From CAVRZY01 sp963725415 (GTDB lineage: Bacteria > Acidobacteriota > Terriglobia > Bryobacterales > Bryobacteraceae), in the NCBI GenBank assembly GCA_963725415.1, contig CAVRZY010000114.1, positions 1 to 18,311 of the forward strand: DNA of 18,311 nucleotides, given 5' to 3'. The notes below the pieces were generated by a model. It worked only from the letters and a program-made list of their open reading frames with translations. It did no database searches and was not told where the DNA came from. Both the position numbers and the translations under genes were made by a program. Positions 1-6,674 of the stretch are shown piece after piece. Each line of letters starts with the position of its first letter. The stretch's first letter is position 1.

Positions 1-322
1 ATTCGGGCGGTCCCTGGATCTCCGCAGGAAACAAGTGGAACTGGGTTACGCGGTTTCCCTCGACGACCCCGGCGACAATCCCGAACAAGCCGCTCTCGCG
101 CGCCAAAAGGTGGAAATCATGCAGGAGGTCTTGCTGCGCCTTTCCCCGCGGGACCGCGAAATCCTTACCCGCTTCTACCTCCTGGAACAGAGCAAGCAGC
201 AAATCTGCGCTGAGATGGGCCTGACAGAGACTCAATTCCGCTTGCTGAAATCCAGAGCCAAAGCGCGTTGCAGCCAAGCTCGAAAGCTCGGAACACCCCT
301 GCTTGACAGATCCTTCAGCTAG
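1..322 (+). CDS. RNA polymerase sigma-70-like factor, C-terminal part (5' truncated by window)
   Basis: The reading frame is open to the left edge (first whole codon at base 2), so only about 106 C-terminal residues are seen and the real start lies outside. The segment LRLSPRDREILTRFYLLEQS, followed by a helix-turn-helix-like stretch with QQICAEMGL and FRLLKSRAKAR, matches sigma region 4, which contacts the -35 element. An ECF-type or related small sigma factor is the likely class. I see no region 2 because it would lie upstream. A GTG at 35 could look like a start, but the upstream codons are open and coding-like, so I do not use it. The gene converges on the anti-sigma-like gene at 338-718 with only 15 bp between stops. 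The family is well supported; the subclass is not. Confidence 0.8.
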   Translation, partial: FGRSLDLRRKQVELGYAVSLDDPGDNPEQAALARQKVEIMQEVLLRLSPRDREILTRFYLLEQSKQQICAEMGLTETQFRLLKSRAKARCSQARKLGTPLLDRSFS

Positions 323-337
323 ACCGGTCCAAGGAGT

Positions 338-718
338 CTAATCGTTCGAGGGCCCCTCCTCTGGGAACAGGTCAGCAAGAGACTGCAGCAGATATTCGTT
401 GGCTTGCTGTACAGTCTTGAAGTCAGCCGTAAGGTCAACTTCGTGGCCCCAGAGGCGCGCCGTCCAGCCCCCACCCACAGCCGGCGTGACTTCCAGGTGC
501 ACCGACCCGCCTCCGGTCTCGCGAATGAGCCGGATCGGAACTTCATTCAGATACCCAGTGACCTCACGGATTGCCCTGATATCTGCGTCCAACTCTGCCA
601 GGCGGTCCCGACAGGTTTGGCACACTAGCAGATGTTCTTCCACTTGCCCCAGCTCAACCCCGGCAAGCTTCCCCAGCGCATACTGCTCCAGCCGCTCCTC
701 CTCAGGATGTTCCGTCAA
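338..718 (-). CDS. Small zinc-finger (zf-HC2-like) putative anti-sigma factor
   Basis: The product has 126 residues. Near the N-terminus it carries EEHLLVCQTCRDRL, an H-x3-C-x2-C arrangement (about H29, C33, C36) typical of the zinc-binding anti-sigma (ZAS/zf-HC2) fold that clamps ECF sigma factors. The rest is a soluble-looking domain with no membrane segment, so if it is an anti-sigma it is cytoplasmic rather than membrane-anchored. The start is TTG at 718; AGGA lies about 9 nt upstream and there is an in-frame stop a few codons before it. The sigma-like gene next door lies tail to tail with it, whereas such pairs are usually co-directional, so the pairing is inference from proximity. The C-terminal half is not recognised. 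Confidence 0.65.
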   Translation of the reverse strand: MTEHPEEERLEQYALGKLAGVELGQVEEHLLVCQTCRDRLAELDADIRAIREVTGYLNEVPIRLIRETGGGSVHLEVTPAVGGGWTARLWGHEVDLTADFKTVQQANEYLLQSLADLFPEEGPSND

Positions 719-790
719 TGGCAGTTTCCTGATCCCGGTAATGCCTCACAAGGCGTGAAAAAATGCCCGCTTCACTTGGGTTCCCAGCAA

Positions 791-856
791 CGCAGGCCGG
801 GGGCCTGCGCCACCTCAACAACCTGCCGGTTTTGTGGGGCAGGTCCCCGACCTGCC
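791..856. repeat. Inverted pair of REP-like hairpins (BIME-like)
   Basis: Two perfect hairpins face in opposite directions. The first has an 8-bp stem, CGCAGGCC/GGCCTGCG (791-798 and 802-809). The second has a 7-bp stem, GGCAGGT/ACCTGCC (838-844 and 850-856), extending to 8 bp with flanking G/C. Each is preceded on its own 5' side by the tetranucleotide GTGG: 834-837 on the plus strand, and 813-810 on the minus strand. A hairpin with a GTGG/GTAG-type foot, arranged as an inverted pair, is the known layout of REP elements mobilised by RAYT (Y1 tyrosine) transposases. No such transposase is in the window. Membership of a genome-wide family is inference. Confidence 0.6.
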
Positions 857-922
857 CTGGCATTTTTCACACGTCCTGAGGCAGTACTCCGATCAGGCCT
901 CCGCAATAATGCTTGAATCCGC

Positions 923-946
923 GGCCCGCCGGCGAGCGCGCGGGCC
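923..946. terminator. GC-rich hairpin downstream of the transglutaminase unit
   Basis: A 7-bp perfect stem, GGCCCGC/GCGGGCC (923-929 and 940-946), has a 10-nt loop. It lies about 130 bp downstream of the transglutaminase stop (minus strand) and immediately after the stop of the doubtful small ORF at 947-1048. There is no T tract, so it is not a classical intrinsic terminator. It could be an RNA 3'-end stabiliser or another palindromic repeat; it lacks the GTGG foot of the neighbouring pair. Confidence 0.25.
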
Positions 947-1048
947 TCACGCATCCCATTCTATATCCGGTGGGTCGCCCAGCGCGACGAGAGGCACAGG
1001 GCGCAGATGCGGGTAAGAGGAGTACTCCTGTCTGGGCGGTTCGCTCAT
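947..1048 (-). CDS. Possible 33-residue ORF downstream of the transglutaminase (doubtful)
   Basis: An ATG-started frame of 33 codons begins MSEPPRQEYSSYPHLRPV and ends in GDPPDIEWDA. It lies 30 bp downstream of the transglutaminase stop and in the same frame. Third positions are GC-rich and the composition (Pro, Tyr, acidic C-terminus) is not typical of noise, but there is no convincing ribosome binding site; translational coupling would be needed. It contains the perfect palindrome AGGAGTACTCCT at 1018-1029. It may be a small real gene, a decayed C-terminal extension of the transglutaminase, or chance. No function can be given. Confidence 0.2.
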   Translation of the reverse strand: MSEPPRQEYSSYPHLRPVPLVALGDPPDIEWDA

Positions 1049-1078
1049 CCAGGCCGCCTGGCTGCCACTGACCCTCCC

Positions 1079-3199
1079 CTAGCGACCCGCGGTCTGGAGC
1101 TGCTCCAGGAGGGCCATCATTCGTCGCGCTGCTTGCCGCCTGCCACCGAATCGCAGGTCGTTGTATGCCTGGGTGAAATCCTCCACCAGCAAAGCCGTTT
1201 GGGATGCCGGCAGCGAGTGGGCGAATTCTACCGGTGTGAGCCAGGCGGGCTTCTGGAAACCACGCCGCTTCAGCAGGCCCAGCATGCGCGCATACAGCAG
1301 CGTGGCGTCGGAGGGTTTGGCTGCGCCACGCCTGGCCTCTCGAACGCGCTGGCGCGTGTTCCACAGCGTCCTGGCTCTGGGCAGGGCCAGGATCAGCGCT
1401 GCCAGCCCCGCCACCACCAGCAGGGCCGTGGCGCCGTATTGGCTGGCCCAGGCCGCCGAGCCCTGTTTCCACTCCCTCGCCCTCACGCGCAACTTATCCA
1501 GCCAGCGCATGGAGAAGCTGCGGCCGGAGGTCTCCATCCTCGACGCCAGCATCAATTGCCGGCCCAGGTCGTAGTTGAGCACCCACTCGTCCCAGAAGGT
1601 CTCGGCCGCGTCCACGTAGAAGCCCAGCCTTGCCCACAGCGAAGGCGAAGCCGCATGGGGTGCGGTAGGAGTGGGGTCAAAGGTGGTCCATCCGCGCCCG
1701 GCCAGCCAGGCTTCAACCCAACTATGCGCGTCTGAGGCACGAATGGTGTACCAGCCGCTGACGGGATTGAAAACACCGCTCTGGAATCCGTTCGCTATCC
1801 GGGCAGGGATTCCCACGCTCCGCAGCAGCACAGCCATAGCCGAGGCAAAATACTCGCAGTGGCCCTGGCGGCGCTCGAACAGGAAATCCGCCAGGGGGTC
1901 GGAGTGCTGCCGCGCCGGCAGTCTGGTCGTGTAGCGGTAGTTCCGGCGCAGGTGCTCCTGGATGGTCCGGGCCCGCCCTTCGTCCGAGTTCTGAGCGGCC
2001 GTAAGCCTTCGCGCTAGGGTGGCGATGCGCGGGTCTAAAAGCGGCAACTGCAAGTAGAGTGTGCGCATAGCGGGCGTGATCGAGCTGGCAGGGTCGCCTA
2101 CTGGCGAAGCGCCCTCATCGACAAAACTATACGCGCCGTAGCGCAGCTTCTCGGAAACCCCGGAGCCCAGCCGGTAACTTTCGCCTGCCATCCGGACCAC
2201 GGTCGGCGAATTGATGCGCACAAATTCCGGGGTACCGGCGAAGAACAGCGCATCTGAGGCCACGGCGTTCACCTGCACTTCATAATTGATGCGTCGCCCG
2301 GGCCGCCAGAGCTGGCGGTTGTCTGCCAGCCGCAGCAGGCCCTCGGCCACCGTGAGCGTCTCGCCGGCCTCCGGCGCATTGAACCACCGCCTCCCGTCAA
2401 ACTGGCTCAACCCCACACCCCGCCACTTGAAATACCCGGAGAATTCGGCGCCCGCGAATCGGACCCGCATGACCGCCGTGGTGCGCTGCTGGATTTGACC
2501 GATCTGGCCGAGCGTCATCTCATTCGTGAAGCCAGAAATGCGATAGCGCTGCGGAACTAAGCGCCGGAAGGCCGCTTGCGCGGTGCGTGGCAGCAGGAAA
2601 AACAGCCCGCCGGTAAGCACCAGGATCCCCACCGCCATCGAAAGGCTGAGCGCAGCCAGCCGCCAGTGAAAGTTCCTCAGCCCGTTCCGCGCCACCTGGC
2701 GCGACCTTCGGGTCGAAAGGTGAATCTCCGCGCTGGCGAAGGCGGCCACTCCGAACAGCAGGAAACACGCCAGAGCGGCGAAGAAGTTCAGATTTGTGGA
2801 GAGAACCGAAGCCGCCAGCAGCTCCAGAAACCCAATGACCGCGACCAGAATGTGGTCGCGGCCGGTGCTGGCAGTCACGATCTTGGTCACCGCCAGCAGA
2901 AACACCAGGTGTACGGTGGCCGGCAGAACTTCCTTGGACAGGAAGGCGTAATCGAGGGGATAGAAGCCAAGGTAACCGATGGCCAGGGCGGTTAGGACAG
3001 GCCGCGAGACCTGGAAGCTCACAACGCCCGTGACTAGCAGAGCGCGCAGCAGCAGCCCCGCCGCGGTCAGGGCTGCCGTGGGGAGGTCCAGGTGGCCCGA
3101 GCTGACCACGGCCAGGTAGCCGCTGGCCACCAGTCCGAGCAGCGAGAGCTCGAAAAAGCGCTCCACCGATACGACCGCACTAGCGGCGCGACGGGCCAT
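1079..3199 (-). CDS. Membrane-bound transglutaminase-like protein (TgpA/DUF3488 family)
   Basis: The 706-residue product has three parts. The N-terminal ~205 residues are a run of hydrophobic segments (TgpA_N/DUF3488-type membrane domain). A periplasm-facing region follows, containing a transglutaminase-like core. A further membrane helix at about 587-606 leads into a C-terminal DUF4129-like tail. The catalytic triad is visible: Cys448 in RRQGHCEYFASAMAVLLRS, His492 in SDAHSWVEAWL and Asp508 in WTTFDPTPT. In other bacteria such genes sit beside a MoxR AAA ATPase and a DUF58 protein; neither is here, since the upstream neighbour is divergent, so this copy stands alone. The substrate is unknown; peptide or cell-envelope crosslinking or proteolysis is proposed for the family. 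ATG start at 3199, with a TAGAAT -10-like box 8 nt upstream. Confidence 0.88.
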   Translation of the reverse strand: MARRAASAVVSVERFFELSLLGLVASGYLAVVSSGHLDLPTAALTAAGLLLRALLVTGVVSFQVSRPVLTALAIGYLGFYPLDYAFLSKEVLPATVHLVFLLAVTKIVTASTGRDHILVAVIGFLELLAASVLSTNLNFFAALACFLLFGVAAFASAEIHLSTRRSRQVARNGLRNFHWRLAALSLSMAVGILVLTGGLFFLLPRTAQAAFRRLVPQRYRISGFTNEMTLGQIGQIQQRTTAVMRVRFAGAEFSGYFKWRGVGLSQFDGRRWFNAPEAGETLTVAEGLLRLADNRQLWRPGRRINYEVQVNAVASDALFFAGTPEFVRINSPTVVRMAGESYRLGSGVSEKLRYGAYSFVDEGASPVGDPASSITPAMRTLYLQLPLLDPRIATLARRLTAAQNSDEGRARTIQEHLRRNYRYTTRLPARQHSDPLADFLFERRQGHCEYFASAMAVLLRSVGIPARIANGFQSGVFNPVSGWYTIRASDAHSWVEAWLAGRGWTTFDPTPTAPHAASPSLWARLGFYVDAAETFWDEWVLNYDLGRQLMLASRMETSGRSFSMRWLDKLRVRAREWKQGSAAWASQYGATALLVVAGLAALILALPRARTLWNTRQRVREARRGAAKPSDATLLYARMLGLLKRRGFQKPAWLTPVEFAHSLPASQTALLVEDFTQAYNDLRFGGRRQAARRMMALLEQLQTAGR

Positions 3200-3207
3200 G
3201 CTCTTCT

Positions 3208-3213
3208 ATTCTA
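3208..3213 (-). promoter_or_regulatory. -10-like box TAGAAT close to the transglutaminase start
   Basis: On the minus strand TAGAAT ends 8 nt before the ATG at 3199, so transcription would begin almost at the start codon. No clear -35 is seen. The same hexamer at nearly the same distance lies in front of the Cys-rich gene at 8775, which makes it more credible. Confidence 0.35.
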
Positions 3214-3222
3214 AGACAGCTC

Positions 3223-3310
3223 TTCAGTCATCAGCCTCCAGCCGGCAGCGGGTGGCCATGTGCGCGCGGGGGTTTTGCCGAAGGCTGATTGCGGATGGCC
3301 GACGGCTCGC
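3223..3310. repeat. Degenerate GGCTGAN heptads on both sides of the divergent gap
   Basis: On the minus strand, reading toward the transglutaminase, the units are GGCTGGA, GGCTGAT, GACTGAA (3243-3223). On the plus strand, reading toward the SIS gene, they are GGCTGAT, TGCGGAT, GGCCGAC, GGCTCGC (3283-3310). Each array points toward the gene it precedes. They resemble the cleaner array at 8824-8854 upstream of lutA. Whether they are regulatory or just a heptameric short tandem repeat cannot be told from one window. Confidence 0.4.
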
Positions 3311-3315
3311 TGCTG

Positions 3316-3324
3316 TGATACAAC
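3316..3324 (+). promoter_or_regulatory. Extended -10 promoter (TG-A-TACAAC) of the SIS/PGI-like gene
   Basis: TG, one base, then TACAAC (3319-3324), lies six bases before the GTG at 3331. The layout matches the lutA promoter (TG-C-TACAAT). The expected transcription start falls at or next to the GTG, which would make the mRNA leaderless and would explain why no ribosome binding site is visible. No good -35 is seen, as is common with extended -10 promoters. Confidence 0.4.
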
Positions 3325-3330
3325 GAGTAG

Positions 3331-5223
3331 GTGCTCTTGTCGATCTCGAATGATCGCCCGGAGGGCTGTTCGCAGTCTCACTTCGCACGATTCCAGCGGG
3401 AGCGGGTCTTAGAGCGGCTGCGGGCCTTGGATGCACGCGCGCAGCGCGAGGGCCTGGGTGCGCTCGATCCCGCCCAGGATCCCCTGATTTCCATCGGAAT
3501 GGAGATCGGGCCCGACAGGCGCGTGGTCAAGAACGGCTACGGGGTATTCAACCTGAGCTGGCAGGCGCAGCAGCATCCGGAGTGGCCCCAGCGGGTCGCC
3601 GCAGAGATCGAGGAGATCCGGAGCCGCATCCGGGAGACGCATGACACGCCGCTTCGGTTTTTGATTTGGGCCGGCATGGGAGGCTCGGCCGAAGACAAGT
3701 CCATGTACAACGCCCTGGGACTGCTGAAGCGTGGTCCGCGCTGCTATGTGCTGGACTCCACGGATCCAGCCAAGCTGAAATCCATCCTTCAAGACATCGA
3801 GCAACGCTCTGGCTTGGCGCTGCCGGACGTGTTGCGGAGCACCCTGGTGGTGGGCATGGCCATGGGCATGACCTCCTACGAGCCCGTCGTCAACCTCGAG
3901 AAGTTGCACACTCTGTACGAGAACCAGAAGATCGATGGCCGCCCCAACTTCGTTTCCATGACCCTGCCCGGCTCGCTGCTGGATCAGTTCATCGCGCGGC
4001 GCGGTTTCCGCAGGGTGGAGCTGCAACTGGATAACGCCAACACCACCGCCGGCCGCCACAGCGGCCCGCTCACTCGTGGCAGTCTCTACCCGCTCGAACT
4101 GGCGCGTGTGGACTTGCGGTCCTGGATCGAGGCTACCTTTCTGTCCGACCAGGATATTCTGACCGCCTTCCAGCTCGCGGCCTTCATTCACGCCCAGGGA
4201 GAAGCCGGCCGGGATAAGCTGACCTTGCTGCTGCCCAAGCTCTGGAGCGGGGCGGCGCTGTGGACCAAGCAGGATTTTGAAGAGAGCCTTGGCAAGCGGG
4301 AAGATCTGGGCCTCAAGATCGTCATCTCGGAGAAACCCAAGCTGGCCAACTACCGTTCTCCCCGCGACCCTTTGCAGGATCGCGCTTTCCTGGCTGTTCA
4401 GATCAAGGGCAGCCCGGATTCGGAGGGCCACAAGATCCCCCTGTTGCGAAGGGCCGGATATCCGGTGGCGGCGCTGACTCTGCCGCGCGGCGCCTGGCTG
4501 TCGACCTACATGCAGTTCATCCACTACGTCGTCTTCGGCGTGGCCTATCTCCGGCAGATGAACTTTGTCACCCAGCCCAGCGTGGAGCTTTACAAGAGCA
4601 TCGCCGGCCGCATCCATGCCGAGGCCCAGAAAGCGGGCGGAATCCGGCAGACCAGGGCCTGGCAATCCTTGGTGAACTCCCCCCGCCAGGTCAAGTGGGC
4701 CGGCTCCCTGACTCTCTATTACAACCAGCTTCGCCTGGAATTCGACGCCGGCCAGCTCGCCGCTCCCCAGCTCTACGCCGCCATTCTGAAGAAGCTGGCC
4801 TCGGAGAGGCGAATCGAATACGGGGAACTGACCTTCTTCGGTGACACGCGCTATTCTCCGCGCGGCGTCGCCATCCGAAAGCAGCTCGACCGCGCGGCTG
4901 CCGAGCTGTTTCGCCGGGGCCTGAAAATGCCCGTGGATGTCTACGAGGGGCCGGCCATGAATCACTCCTATCACGAGATGATCATCCGGCACGGTCGATG
5001 CTTCTCCACCGTGCTGGTTTCGGAGAAGCAGGAAAACTTGCCGGCCGCCCGCTATTCGCCCGACTACCATCTGGCCCAGTTTCTTGCCACCCAGATGGCG
5101 CTGGCGGAGAAGGACCGCCCGGTGGTTACCATTGCAGTGAAAGATTTGGGAGAGAACACGCTCAGCGCGCTCGGCGAGTTCTTTCATCGAGCCGCCAGCT
5201 ACTTAAAGAGCCGCAGACTGTAA
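3331..5223 (+). CDS. Divergent SIS-domain, phosphoglucose-isomerase-like protein
   Basis: The 630-residue product resembles the isomerase half of transaldolase/glucose-6-phosphate isomerase fusions. WAGMGGSAEDKSMYNALGL (about 113-131) corresponds to the glycine-rich GMGGSS motif and is followed by VLDSTDP. NFVSMTLPGS...RGFRRVE, then GRHSGPLTRGSLYPLELA (about 241-258), mirrors GRYSALS of the family. RDKLTLLLPKLW (about 294-305) and a QPSVELYKSIA motif also match. No transaldolase domain is present. Where classical enzymes carry SKSGGT, the chain reads VVGMAMGMTSYEP, and the C-terminal HSTGQLHKGG-type motif reads GPAMNHSYHEMIIRHG. Catalysis of glucose-6-P/fructose-6-P exchange is therefore uncertain; it may act on another sugar phosphate or be regulatory. 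The start is GTG directly after an in-frame stop; TTG at 3337 is an alternative. Confidence 0.7.
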   Translation: MLLSISNDRPEGCSQSHFARFQRERVLERLRALDARAQREGLGALDPAQDPLISIGMEIGPDRRVVKNGYGVFNLSWQAQQHPEWPQRVAAEIEEIRSRIRETHDTPLRFLIWAGMGGSAEDKSMYNALGLLKRGPRCYVLDSTDPAKLKSILQDIEQRSGLALPDVLRSTLVVGMAMGMTSYEPVVNLEKLHTLYENQKIDGRPNFVSMTLPGSLLDQFIARRGFRRVELQLDNANTTAGRHSGPLTRGSLYPLELARVDLRSWIEATFLSDQDILTAFQLAAFIHAQGEAGRDKLTLLLPKLWSGAALWTKQDFEESLGKREDLGLKIVISEKPKLANYRSPRDPLQDRAFLAVQIKGSPDSEGHKIPLLRRAGYPVAALTLPRGAWLSTYMQFIHYVVFGVAYLRQMNFVTQPSVELYKSIAGRIHAEAQKAGGIRQTRAWQSLVNSPRQVKWAGSLTLYYNQLRLEFDAGQLAAPQLYAAILKKLASERRIEYGELTFFGDTRYSPRGVAIRKQLDRAAAELFRRGLKMPVDVYEGPAMNHSYHEMIIRHGRCFSTVLVSEKQENLPAARYSPDYHLAQFLATQMALAEKDRPVVTIAVKDLGENTLSALGEFFHRAASYLKSRRL

Positions 5224-5229
5224 ACGAAG

Positions 5230-5364
5230 ATGGCGAGATTCAAACCGGCCAAGGCTAAGAAAAAAGCGCCTCCGTCGCGCGGCGCCATCCCCTGCATCAT
5301 TCTGCTGATTGCCGGCATGGCGCTGCTATCCCTGTTGTTCTGGGCCGTTCTGAAGTCAGGTTGA
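5230..5364 (+). CDS. 44-residue single-span membrane protein between the SIS gene and rph
   Basis: This small gene runs from ATG 5230 to TGA 5362-5364. It fits exactly in the gap, 6 bp after the SIS gene stop and 3 bp before the rph ATG. The product starts MARFKPAKAKKKAPPSRGA, a basic head rich in Lys and Pro, and continues with one hydrophobic helix (about residues 20-41, IPCIILLIAGMALLSLLFWA) ending in LKSG. By the positive-inside rule the basic end should be cytoplasmic. The tight spacing implies cotranscription and perhaps coupling. The ribosome binding site is weak (ACGAAG). I do not recognise a named family, and the function is unknown. The fit between neighbours and the clear protein-like architecture support a real gene. 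Confidence 0.6.
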   Translation: MARFKPAKAKKKAPPSRGAIPCIILLIAGMALLSLLFWAVLKSG

Positions 5365-5367
5365 GCT

Positions 5368-6084
5368 ATGCGAAGCGACAATCGAAAACCCGACCAGATG
5401 CGCCCGGTGCGGATTCAGACGGGGTATCTGCTCACCGCCGAGGGATCCGCGTTGATCGAAGTCGGCAACACGCGAGTGCTGTGCGCGGCCTCCATTGAGG
5501 AGACCCTTCCGCAATTCCTGCGTGGCAGCGGCAAAGGCTGGATCACGGCGGAATACTCGATGCTGCCCCGCGCCACCGTGGAGCGGACCGCGCGCGAGAT
5601 CTCCAAGGGCCGTCCTTCCGGACGTACCCAGGAGATCCAGCGGGTGATCGGGCGTTCGCTGCGCTCGGTGGTCAATCTGGCGGCCCTGGGGGAACGCACC
5701 ATCATCCTGGATTGCGACGTGCTCCAGGCCGACGGCGGCACCCGCACCGCCTCGATCACCGGGGCCTTCGTGGCTCTGGCCCAGGCCCTGGACCAGTTGG
5801 TCAAATTCGGCGTCCTGAGCAGTTCCCCCATTAAGGACCACGTGGCGGCAGTCAGCGTGGGCCTGGTTGGGGGCGAGCTCTTCCTGGACCTCTCCTATGA
5901 GGAGGACTCGCGGGCCGAGGTGGACATGAACGTGGTCATGACCGGCAGCGGCCGCTTCGTAGAAGTTCAGGCCACCGCCGAGCAGACCCCCTTCGACGAC
6001 CAGCAACTGGCGCAGTTACTGGCGCTGGCCCGCCGCGGCATTGCCGGGCTGATCGATATCCAAAGGGAAACTTTGAAAACGTGA
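5368..6084 (+). CDS. rph: Ribonuclease PH
   Basis: The 238-residue product has the usual length for RNase PH, the phosphorolytic 3'-5' exoribonuclease that trims tRNA 3' ends and takes part in RNA decay. Seen in order: RKPDQMRPVRIQTGYL near the N-terminus, GNTRVLCAASIEE, GKGWITAEYSMLPRAT (about 55-70), an Arg-rich segment RPSGRTQEIQRVIGRSLR (about 86-103), and ILDCDVLQADGGTRTASITG (about 111-130) holding the phosphate- and metal-binding loop. All are intact. The ATG at 5368 is three bases after the stop of the 44-residue protein. The stop overlaps the GTG start of rdgB (GTGA), so the two are translationally coupled; rph-rdgB adjacency is common in bacteria. Confidence 0.97.
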   Translation: MRSDNRKPDQMRPVRIQTGYLLTAEGSALIEVGNTRVLCAASIEETLPQFLRGSGKGWITAEYSMLPRATVERTAREISKGRPSGRTQEIQRVIGRSLRSVVNLAALGERTIILDCDVLQADGGTRTASITGAFVALAQALDQLVKFGVLSSSPIKDHVAAVSVGLVGGELFLDLSYEEDSRAEVDMNVVMTGSGRFVEVQATAEQTPFDDQQLAQLLALARRGIAGLIDIQRETLKT

Positions 6085-6663
6085 GGCTCTACTGCGCTAC
6101 CACCAATCCGGGCAAACTTCGGGAGTTCCGGCTGGCTGCGGGAGAAAAGGTCGAGATTGCTCCGCTCCCCGGCCTAGTGGAGTTGACACGGGTTCAAGAG
6201 ACCGGCGAGACCTTCGAAGCCAACGCCTCCCAGAAGGCCCTTTATTACAGCGCCCATGCCCCGGGATGGCTCTTCGCGGATGACTCCGGGCTGGAGGTGG
6301 ATGCGCTGGGCGGCGCTCCGGGCGTCCGTTCGGCGCGCTTCGCCGGGCGGTTCGCCAGCGATCAGGACAACAACCGGCTGCTGCTGGAGAAGCTGCGCGG
6401 CGTCGCCAGCCGCACGGCGCGGTTCGTTTGCGCTATCGCCCTGGCCGAGAAAGGCCGGTTCCTGGAAACCTTCCGCGGGGTCGCGGACGGGCAGATCCTG
6501 GAAGAGCCGCGCGGCCAGAACGGATTCGGATACGATCCCCTCTTCTTCTACCCGCCCTTGGGCTGCACCTTTGCAGAGCTCAGCGCCGAACGGAAATTCA
6601 CCGTCAGCCACCGCGGCCAGGCTCTGCGAGGCTCTGCTGGACTGGCTTCTGGTCCGGGCGTGA
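6081..6663 (+). CDS. rdgB: XTP/dITP pyrophosphatase RdgB, frameshifted near its 3' end
   Basis: This Ham1/RdgB-family enzyme hydrolyses non-canonical purine triphosphates (XTP, dITP, ITP) and keeps them out of DNA. The N-terminal CATTNPGKLREF is the substrate-binding SxNxxKxxE-type motif. GETFEANASQKA, FADDSGLEVDALGGAPGVRS, GQNGFGYDPLFFYP and FTVSHRGQALR all match. The start is GTG, overlapping the rph stop. After HRGQALR the frame breaks: with one G removed from the GG at 6630-6631 the chain continues ALLDWLLVRA and stops at 6663, the standard C-terminus (193 residues). As written, the frame runs on to 7151 through sequence antisense to the toxin-antitoxin genes, which is not a real extension. 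A sequencing or assembly indel is likeliest. Confidence 0.88.
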
Positions 6664-6674
6664 GGAGGCCCGGC

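Noticed and set aside
1018..1029. Perfect 12-bp palindrome AGGAGTACTCCT as an operator
   Set aside because: It lies downstream of the transglutaminase, inside a doubtful ORF and not near any promoter; a single palindrome of this size is not evidence of a binding site.
3409..5187. 592-codon open frame on the minus strand
   Set aside because: It lies entirely antisense to the SIS/PGI-like gene. It has low-complexity, His/Gly/Gln/Leu-rich composition typical of the reverse frame of a GC-rich gene and no recognisable domain.
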